In this document: positions 59,101 to 64,000 of the stretch, in pieces
Position numbering within the stretch: position 1 is the first letter of the stretch
How the letters are laid out: every line of letters starts with the position of its first letter
Program-made: the position numbers and the translations under genes
The notes under the pieces: model-generated
What the model was told of the DNA's origin: nothing
The model's database searches: none
What the model saw: the letters and a program-made list of their open reading frames with translations, nothing else
Assembly (NCBI GenBank): GCA_020057295.1
Contig: JAGVGF010000003.1
Location: 186,236 to 250,235, forward strand
Origin: an archaeon
GTDB lineage: Archaea; Nanobdellota; Nanobdellia; Woesearchaeales; UBA9642
Length of the DNA stretch: 64,000 bases
Reading direction: 5' to 3'

Positions 59101-60709
59101 GCTCGTTCATTAATTCCCAAGCCATAATTGTTGGTTCATCTTTATACTTTATTCCGGTATAAACATTTGTTCTATTTAAGACTGTTTGAATGTAATCTTT
59201 GTACCATCCTTTAACAGTCTCGTTTTCATAGAATATTGCTGCAGATGTTGCGTTTGGACTGTTATCTTCAGGATATCCTGCCCATGTTGAATATGCACAG
59301 ATTCCTCCGTGTGCTCCCCAGAAATTTGTGAATGTCAAAATTAGTTTTATATTTCTATCCTTAGCTTTTTTAACTACAGAATCAAGAAGTTGGAAATTTG
59401 TTTCATTATACACTCCTGGAGTAATTTGAATTGCTGGATCTCCAGACCAGTACCCACATGCACTTATTTCTCCATCATAATGTCCCCAAATTCTTGCGAC
59501 TGTAACATTATTTGCAGCATAAGAATCTAATGTATAATTTATTAATGTCGGATTAATTTTTTCATATGTTATTAGGTAATATGCATTACTTCCGCCGAAA
59601 TAAAATTCTGAACCATTACTATAAAATTTAGTTCCGGAAACTGTAACGAAAGGAGATATTATTGCAGGATTTACTATTGTTACATTTACTGTTGTTGTAG
59701 TGTTTATATTATTTAATGTGTCATTTGCTACTGCATTATATGTTATTATTGTTCCATTTGCGTAATAGTTTGTCGTGTAGTTGCATGGTGATGTTGCACA
59801 ATTTTTTACGTTTGTGTTATTTACGTAGATTTTTATTTGCGATATTCCGTTTGTATCGTTTGCTGTTGCTGTGAATGTAATATTTTGTGTACTATTAGGA
59901 TTTGATGGAGAATATGTTATGATTAATGAAGGACTTGTTGTATCTGGTGTAGGTGCACTTGGTGTACTTCCTCCGCTTGATCCTCCACCACCTCCCCCTC
60001 CGCCGCTTCTGACGGTTGTTTGATTAGTTATATTACTAGGTGTTATAGTTATGTTTGATGGGAGAGTATTATTTTGTTGTAGATTTGTATTGTTGGTTTG
60101 CGTATTTGTATTATTTTCTATTATTTGTGTAGGTTTTTGCGTTTCTGGATTCTTTGCTTTTTCTATTTGTTTGTTCGAATTCTCTCCAAAAAATTCTATT
60201 GTTGATGATTGTTCCTCATTATTTAGATCGTATTTTATATTTATGCTTCCACTAATTTGTGTCAAATCTATGTTTGGACAGTTCAAGATAATTTTTATTA
60301 TTTTATACTCCGATGCGTTGAGATATTCTTGGTCTATATACACGCTGTTGCATGTTTTCAAAGATTCTGATAGATTATTTACACTTATTTTGCTTATCGC
60401 TCCGACAGATTTCTGTGTTTTTAAAAGAATAAAGTTTTGCCCCTGAGTATTTGAAGAAGTATTTATGTTTAATAACACTTGTTCACATGTGAATGTTCCG
60501 TCCGAATGACATGTTGATTCTGATGCAGTATACCTATAGTAAGTATAAACTCCTCCAACTATTACTAAAGCTATTATTAACATTACGATTAATTGAGTTG
60601 TTATAGGATTTGGTATAGAGTTTGCTACTAAAAGTTTTATAGAAGTAGGACTAGGATTGACTTTCTGGGTTCCACTATTTAAAACAGCCTGTGGTTGTTC
60701 TTTACTCAT
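56144..60709 (-). CDS. Giant surface protein: GH5-like glycoside hydrolase with Ig-like, CBM-like and LamG domains
   Basis: 1521 residues. TM at about 35-55; a short domain with Cys pairs; poly-Gly/Ser/Thr linker (about 233-255); Ig-like domain (258-350); GH5-type TIM barrel (about 355-745) with acid/base Glu536 in ELMNEP and nucleophile Glu652 in ILGEYGS; Ig-like (750-840); a jelly-roll CBM-like part (845-985); two Ig-like (990-1200); LamG/ConA-like (about 1235-1430); C-terminal TM and short basic tail. Very many N-x-S/T sequons. The fold fits beta-mannanase/endoglucanase of GH5. Probably degrades an external beta-glycan, membrane-anchored at both ends. Confidence 0.88.
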   Translation of the reverse strand: MSKEQPQAVLNSGTQKVNPSPTSIKLLVANSIPNPITTQLIVMLIIALVIVGGVYTYYRYTASESTCHSDGTFTCEQVLLNINTSSNTQGQNFILLKTQKSVGAISKISVNNLSESLKTCNSVYIDQEYLNASEYKIIKIILNCPNIDLTQISGSINIKYDLNNEEQSSTIEFFGENSNKQIEKAKNPETQKPTQIIENNTNTQTNNTNLQQNNTLPSNITITPSNITNQTTVRSGGGGGGGGSSGGSTPSAPTPDTTSPSLIITYSPSNPNSTQNITFTATANDTNGISQIKIYVNNTNVKNCATSPCNYTTNYYANGTIITYNAVANDTLNNINTTTTVNVTIVNPAIISPFVTVSGTKFYSNGSEFYFGGSNAYYLITYEKINPTLINYTLDSYAANNVTVARIWGHYDGEISACGYWSGDPAIQITPGVYNETNFQLLDSVVKKAKDRNIKLILTFTNFWGAHGGICAYSTWAGYPEDNSPNATSAAIFYENETVKGWYKDYIQTVLNRTNVYTGIKYKDEPTIMAWELMNEPRYPGTNGTPMRDWTRNIIQYIKSIDSNHLVSNGEEGFDVNSPTNYTQNYTNTYWMRVSDGTSFILNSQIPELDFLSLHLYPATFGMTNEIVDGVAYVKDHADIADMVGKPLILGEYGSDEEGSGDSSGKIDIYLAWWNISENRAAGDLLWEYVYDGTKCNEFGGNICDDRDVAILELYKRHNAIMKAKPANWSVESNAPTTSITSPSNGQNFTNYTINISGTTSDDMQVLYVKYKVNNGTWSTATGTTSWTGSAILKNGTNIIYAQAIDSSLNPSTTANVTITATLFGELDWIIFNDTLDPTWNDQSWSGTDNYTETSTVNNGTYSISFNNSAAWAALSIGRVGYATVPDPDGYSSIGFYIHGGGSSEYITMQLEGDGTFPSVVLGNTTNGWVYKRINMTDLNPYNNLFNRIDFTTQSPANNTFYIDDLTLIGRLIDIYNPNVTITSFTNNSVVTFNDTNSSYQVNGTSWDDNQVTYVKIRATNSTYNGTWVNATGTVNWTATILLYNGTNIIEAISVDLLGKNSTTYHANITATIPPDISPPNVNILNPTESQNYNTASIRVYGNASDTTGISYVQVRVKNSTYTGPWMNATGTITWRKDLDLSDGSNTIEAMAFDGYYNNATVNVNATYTNIGITFFTSTIINGTNTLHDNATVNVSFTNPTLTQFILNWNSANYSLYDDNLVFMINFDNMSALGENSSKVVDISKNANNGTVSGSSWYNSTGKYYGAYEFNGSSGAGKVAVGYKTVIPNGTQNRTVCAWAKTNSVTGGGTIIAWGTQSTNQTFSIGRDNANLLVDASSGSACYTNSFWSVDVWNHICAAYNGSDVILYTNGNLRSTNSRPMWNTGSAFFNIGVFTNFNYWNGTIDEIKIWNRTLDSTEITQIYASSLNKYSTSEWRFISLENTTTVGAYSFYASMTNATATVTTETRNFNRTSSDDGNVFTGNMISDIPYMDIDYTIPLIILACAVIILLLMHHIHVERKK

Positions 60710-60783
60710 AAATACTTTACTTGCCCAACAATCAAGTCCTTTACGTATTATTGACCTATTTATTTATATAGATTATGGTATAA

Positions 60784-60797
60784 TTAAGTATACTTAA
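60784..60797. promoter_or_regulatory. 14-bp palindrome upstream of the giant GH5 gene
   Basis: TTAAGTATACTTAA is a perfect palindrome about 20 bp upstream of CTATATAAATAA (about 60757-60766), the likely TATA box of the minus-strand GH5 gene. A site at this distance is more typical of an activator than a repressor. It shares its AAGTAT/ATACTT half-site with the inverted repeat before the suf operon. Confidence 0.4.
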
Positions 60798-60837
60798 CAG
60801 AAATTTTTGATAAATAAAATAAATAAAAAAGACGATT

Positions 60838-61437
60838 TTATTCGTCTGAGAAGTCTTGCATTGTTGCTTTGAAGTCTTCTGGCTTCTTTATAATGTGTCT
60901 ATTTAGCAAGTATCTTTGTGTTAATATTAAGAATAATATTCCTAATGATTTCTTTCCTTTATTGTTACATGGTACAACTAAGTCTATGTAGTTTGCATTA
61001 TTGTTTGTATCACATAATGCTATTACTGGTATTCCTACCTTGTATGCATCCATTACTGCATTCTTGTCTGGCCATGCATCAATTACCATTACAATTTTTG
61101 CTTCTAAAAAATTCTTTAATGATGGATTAGTCATTAATCCTGGTGTATAACGTCCTGCGAATGTTTTTGCGCCAGTCATTTTACCGAACTGTTTTACTGC
61201 TTTCCATCCGTTTTCTCTTCGTGAAATTACTACAATATCTTCAGGAGCATATTTGCTTAACATGTCTGCTGTTAATCGTATTCTCTCATCGATTTGTTGA
61301 ATGTTTAGAACTGTTAAACCATCCGGTCTTGTCTTGTAGATGAATTTCTCCATATACTTAGTCTTAAATTTTGTTCCAATGTGTATTCCTGACTTTAAAT
61401 AATCCTCTGTTGGTACTAATAAACTTTGATCTGACAT
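60838..61437 (-). CDS. rps2: Small ribosomal subunit protein uS2
   Basis: 199 residues. 'LKSGIHIGTKFKTKYMEKFI' (by pattern), 'TVLNIQQIDERI', 'VVISRRENGWKAVKQF', 'GRYTPGLMTNP', 'AWPDKNAVMDAYKVGIPVIALCDTN', 'IDLVVPCNNKGKKSLG' (shown as motifs) match archaeal uS2/Rps2 throughout. It binds the 30S head-body junction. AGAGG before the ATG is the ribosome binding site, preceded by a leader of about 118 nt. Confidence 0.96.
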   Translation of the reverse strand: MSDQSLLVPTEDYLKSGIHIGTKFKTKYMEKFIYKTRPDGLTVLNIQQIDERIRLTADMLSKYAPEDIVVISRRENGWKAVKQFGKMTGAKTFAGRYTPGLMTNPSLKNFLEAKIVMVIDAWPDKNAVMDAYKVGIPVIALCDTNNNANYIDLVVPCNNKGKKSLGILFLILTQRYLLNRHIIKKPEDFKATMQDFSDE

Positions 61438-61556
61438 TTTGGTTTCCTCTGTAATCTTTTATTATATTATTACGTAAACCTATAAGAACGTTTCATGCAC
61501 CATTATTTTAACCTCAGGTGCCGTTCCTTGCGACTATAGCGTCGTAGGTTTGGTAA
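61438..61556 (-). promoter_or_regulatory. Possible structured 5' leader of rps2
   Basis: The TATA box TTTATAAA at 61579-61586 sets transcription start near 61556, so the mRNA has an unusually long leader of about 118 nt in a genome where many genes are leaderless. The leader has a CGAC-GCTATA-GTCG stem, further G/C-rich segments (GGAACGGCACC) and a 7-codon mini-ORF. Candidate autogenous control by uS2; inference only. Confidence 0.4.
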
Positions 61557-61645
61557 TACTATGAGGAATAAAGAGGGATTTATAAAGCTAATGGTTGAGA
61601 ATAGGTGTTAAAAATTAGAATAAAAAAGAAAAATAAAAGAGATTT

Positions 61646-63355
61646 TTATGGTTTTACGCATCCTGTTAGCCTTGCTAGAGTGTCTATGGTTTGTTCTCCA
61701 GGATAGCTCTTACTGCCGATAGTCCATGTTGGATATCCTGTAATTCCTGCATCAGTACATTCTTTAGTTTGTACTTGAGGATTATCTTTCTCTGCACATT
61801 CAACATATGTAACATATGCTAAGGATTCTCCAAACATTGCTTTCTGATTTTCACAGTGTGGACACCATGATGCTCCATAAAATTTTGCACCTTTATCTGT
61901 TAAACATTGTGCAAATTTATCTAAACTCTTTGGTAATGTTGTTAATGTAGTTTCGTTAGTGTTTGTCTTTTCAACATAGTTTACTATTATTGCTTTAGAT
62001 CTTAGATCTGCTACTAATGCATCAAATGCTTTCTGTGCCAAATCATTGTATACTGTAAGGTTTACTTGATCATATACTTCTGTAAGATTTAATGTTCTTC
62101 CAGGAATATTTTCAAGCTTCTTTATTAGATGATATCCAAACACAGTTTTTACTATTGTTGTTTCGCCAATATTTAAGTCAAATGATGGATCTTCAAATTC
62201 TGGATTATTGAATTCTCCCTTAGCGAAAGTGTACTTTCCACATGTATCTTTACTTCCTGTATCATCTGTATATTTCGTTACTAAGTCACAGAAATTTGTA
62301 CTTGTTAATTCCTTGTTTACTTGTTCAATCTTTTCTTTTGACTGATTTTCTGTAACGTTTTCACTTATTGCTATTAGTATATGTTCTACTGTAACTTTTG
62401 ATGGTACTTTGAACTTTTCAATGTTTAAATTGTAATATCGTTCTACATCACTATTCTTTACAGTAATATTTGAAATTACTGTTTTATTCAATAATTCTCT
62501 TATTAGTAAATTCTTTTCTATAACCGCTCTTAATGATTCTAGAGTCATTCCTTGTTGTGTTAATGCTGTCTGTAAATCTGCATCAGTCATTTTATTCTGT
62601 GCTTTTATATTATCTATTTCTACTTGTACTTCTTCTTTTGGAATGCTTAATCCTAAAGCTTTAGCATGTTGCATTAATAATAATTCATCAATAGTCTTAT
62701 TTACTAATAATGGTACACTATATAATGATTGAATCATAGGATTCATATTATTATAGTCTCTTATTACATCCTGTAGATATACTGGTTCACCGTTGACTGT
62801 TGCTGCAACATCTTTTGCAGTTTCATTAACAGGAACTACTGGTGGCTTTGCCTTATTTAATAGTACAAATACCAGTGCAGCTACAAGTATTAACACTAGT
62901 ACTCCTATGCCAATCCATAACCATAATTTGTTAGTATTTTTATTATCATTCTTAGACTTATGTTTCTTAGACATGTTATCATCTCCAATTTTTTTAGGTG
63001 CATACGCACTTTTTTTGATAATGAAGTGTTTTTTAATTTTAGGTTTTGGAACACTTTTTGGTTCTGTCTTTACAACTTTTGGTTGCGTTTTTACAACTTT
63101 GACAACCTTTGGTTGAACTACTGGCTTGAAAACTTTTTTAGGCACAGGTTTTTTTACAACAACCTTTTTTACCTCTTGCTTCTTTATAGGTTTAGGCTTT
63201 TCAATCTCAGAATTTTCTTTTTCATCTACTATTTCATCAACTACTTCAACTTTTTCTTCAGGAACATCCTTTACAGGATCAGAACTAGTTACAAAATCGT
63301 TAATACGTTCAATGCTTGACTCATCAGTCTGAACGTTTTCCTTATCATCAGCCAT
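61646..63355 (-). CDS. SurA-type chaperone/parvulin PPIase fused to a thioredoxin-like domain
   Basis: 569 residues. Residues 1-140 are cytoplasmic Lys/Pro/Val/Glu-rich low-complexity sequence with repeated PKVVK-like units; TM at about 147-167; SurA_N-like helical domain (about 180-320, 'ATVNGEPVYLQDVIRDYN', 'TIDELLLMQHAKALG'); parvulin-type PPIase (about 322-420, 'VEHILIAI', 'VTKYTDDTGSKDTCGKYTFA', 'TVFGYHLIKKLE'); C-terminal thioredoxin-like domain (about 480-569) with SWCPHCENQ and GYPTW, as in VKOR-linked domains. Three folding activities on one outer-face protein: chaperone, prolyl isomerase and disulfide oxidoreductase. Confidence 0.88.
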   Translation of the reverse strand: MADDKENVQTDESSIERINDFVTSSDPVKDVPEEKVEVVDEIVDEKENSEIEKPKPIKKQEVKKVVVKKPVPKKVFKPVVQPKVVKVVKTQPKVVKTEPKSVPKPKIKKHFIIKKSAYAPKKIGDDNMSKKHKSKNDNKNTNKLWLWIGIGVLVLILVAALVFVLLNKAKPPVVPVNETAKDVAATVNGEPVYLQDVIRDYNNMNPMIQSLYSVPLLVNKTIDELLLMQHAKALGLSIPKEEVQVEIDNIKAQNKMTDADLQTALTQQGMTLESLRAVIEKNLLIRELLNKTVISNITVKNSDVERYYNLNIEKFKVPSKVTVEHILIAISENVTENQSKEKIEQVNKELTSTNFCDLVTKYTDDTGSKDTCGKYTFAKGEFNNPEFEDPSFDLNIGETTIVKTVFGYHLIKKLENIPGRTLNLTEVYDQVNLTVYNDLAQKAFDALVADLRSKAIIVNYVEKTNTNETTLTTLPKSLDKFAQCLTDKGAKFYGASWCPHCENQKAMFGESLAYVTYVECAEKDNPQVQTKECTDAGITGYPTWTIGSKSYPGEQTIDTLARLTGCVKP

Positions 63356-63504
63356 AAAACACCTTCCTATAACATTTTAATAAACTTCTTTGCACGTCTA
63401 AGAATTTTAAGATTATATATAAATGTTATTATTTTTCAGACATACAAATCGTCTATAAAAATCTTATGCGTATTTTCGTCACCATCTTATGACAGATATA
63501 AAAA

Positions 63505-63512
63505 TTTATAAA
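63505..63512 (+). promoter_or_regulatory. TATA box of the HerA-like gene
   Basis: TTTATAAA, 26 nt before the ATG at 63534, in AAAATTTATAAACTTGG. Spacing indicates leaderless transcription. Confidence 0.55.
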
Positions 63513-63533
63513 CTTGGATTATAGGATAATATC

Positions 63534-64000
63534 ATGTATGATGTTATAGTGGGAAGAAATGATGCTGACAGGGAGAAGTATGGTGATAAAGGTACGATTT
63601 TCTTAGGTAAACATTATGTTAAAATGGGTCGTACTGTTTCTTTAAGTAATAAAGTGTTTATTGATGTAACAAGAGCTCACGTATTCTTTATTGTTGGTAA
63701 GCGAGGTTCAGGTAAATCTTATACTATGGGTGTGATTGCTGAAGGAATTTCAGACCTTCCACCAGATATTAAAAATAATATTTCAGTAGTATTACTTGAT
63801 ACAATGGGAATATATTGGACTATGAAGTATGCTAATCAGAAAGATAAAGGATTATTAAAAGAGTGGGGTCTTAAAGGTAAGGCTTTAGATATAAAAATCT
63901 ATACTCCATCAGGATTCTTTAAAGATTATAAGAAGAAAGGAATTCCAACAGATTTCCCATTTAGTGTAAGCCCTTCAGAACTTGATGCTGGAGATTGGGT
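63534..64000 (+). CDS. HerA/DUF87-type ATPase, 3' partial
   Basis: 155 codons before the window ends. N-terminal HAS-barrel-like beta strands (MYDVIVGRND..., 'GTIFLGKHYVKMGRTVSLSN' by pattern), followed by Walker A VGKRGSGKSYT and 'ISVVLLDTMGIYW' (Walker B with D-T-M-G, typical of the HerA/VirB4-like 'DxxG' type). HerA acts with NurA in DNA end processing; DUF87 ATPases of other function exist. The C-terminus lies outside the window. Confidence 0.85.
   Translation, partial: MYDVIVGRNDADREKYGDKGTIFLGKHYVKMGRTVSLSNKVFIDVTRAHVFFIVGKRGSGKSYTMGVIAEGISDLPPDIKNNISVVLLDTMGIYWTMKYANQKDKGLLKEWGLKGKALDIKIYTPSGFFKDYKKKGIPTDFPFSVSPSELDAGDW

Noticed and set aside
62793-63319. Plus-strand frames opposite the chaperone fusion
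   Set aside because: Phe-rich translations are the antisense of Lys-rich low-complexity sequence; no start signals.

Overview
The window is a 64 kb stretch of an A+T-rich archaeal genome. Evidence for Archaea: an archaeal-type RNase P RNA; tRNA-His and tRNA-Arg genes with introns after position 37; ribosomal protein uS2, Sec61-beta, alpha-NAC, MBF1, RadB, ThpR and a HerA-type ATPase; and TATA boxes about 25 nt ahead of many start codons (leaderless genes) alongside GGTGA/GGAGG ribosome binding sites. The many small unrecognised proteins and heavily sequon-rich surface proteins suggest a DPANN-like lineage (Woesearchaeota/Pacearchaeota type). That placement is inference. No CRISPR array, IS element, integrase or phage gene was seen.

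Layout. 1-9.6 kb: the end of a cell-surface subtilisin, ThpR, a sodium/solute symporter, a valS-Nudix pair and a Cys-rich secreted protein. 9.6-18.6 kb: one unbroken minus-strand run that begins with an ArsR-like regulator and SUF iron-sulfur assembly genes (sufB, D, S, U, C). It continues through a CYTH protein, an AP-endonuclease-like protein, an alpha/beta hydrolase, superoxide dismutase, an HD protein and a Bcp peroxiredoxin; it reads as a redox and iron-sulfur homeostasis block. 18.7-21.9 kb: hisS directly downstream of an intron-containing tRNA-His, then tRNA-Arg, a nucleotidyltransferase and tRNA-Cys. 22-31 kb: small membrane and regulatory proteins, an unusual signal peptidase fusion, an ABC export operon with an adhesin-like subunit, RNase P RNA and an iron-sulfur-free endonuclease III.

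32-37 kb: two large multi-PAS sensor proteins of bacterial character. The first is a hybrid histidine kinase with a dead N-terminal receiver domain; the second has PAS-GAF-PAS and a Cys-rich C-terminal module but no kinase. 37-42.6 kb: Sec61-beta, alpha-NAC, helical proteins, a MinD-like ATPase and a thioredoxin-like protein. 42.6-46 kb: secreted and membrane proteins with a divergent regulator, then arsR-thioredoxin-permease with a perfect 22-bp operator on the arsR start. 46-55 kb: a degenerate THUMP methyltransferase, MBF1, then a glycan block (two processive GT2 synthases, a UDP-sugar dehydrogenase and two STT3-like GT-C membrane proteins). 55-64 kb: radB, a giant GH5/LamG surface protein, rps2 with a long leader, a SurA/parvulin/thioredoxin fusion and the start of a HerA-type ATPase.

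The most unexpected non-coding signal is a pair of intergenic hairpin arrays (28.1-28.25 kb and 39.86-40.05 kb). They share motifs, order and even a bulged base, and each ends just ahead of a TATA box. They look like copies of one undescribed structured element.
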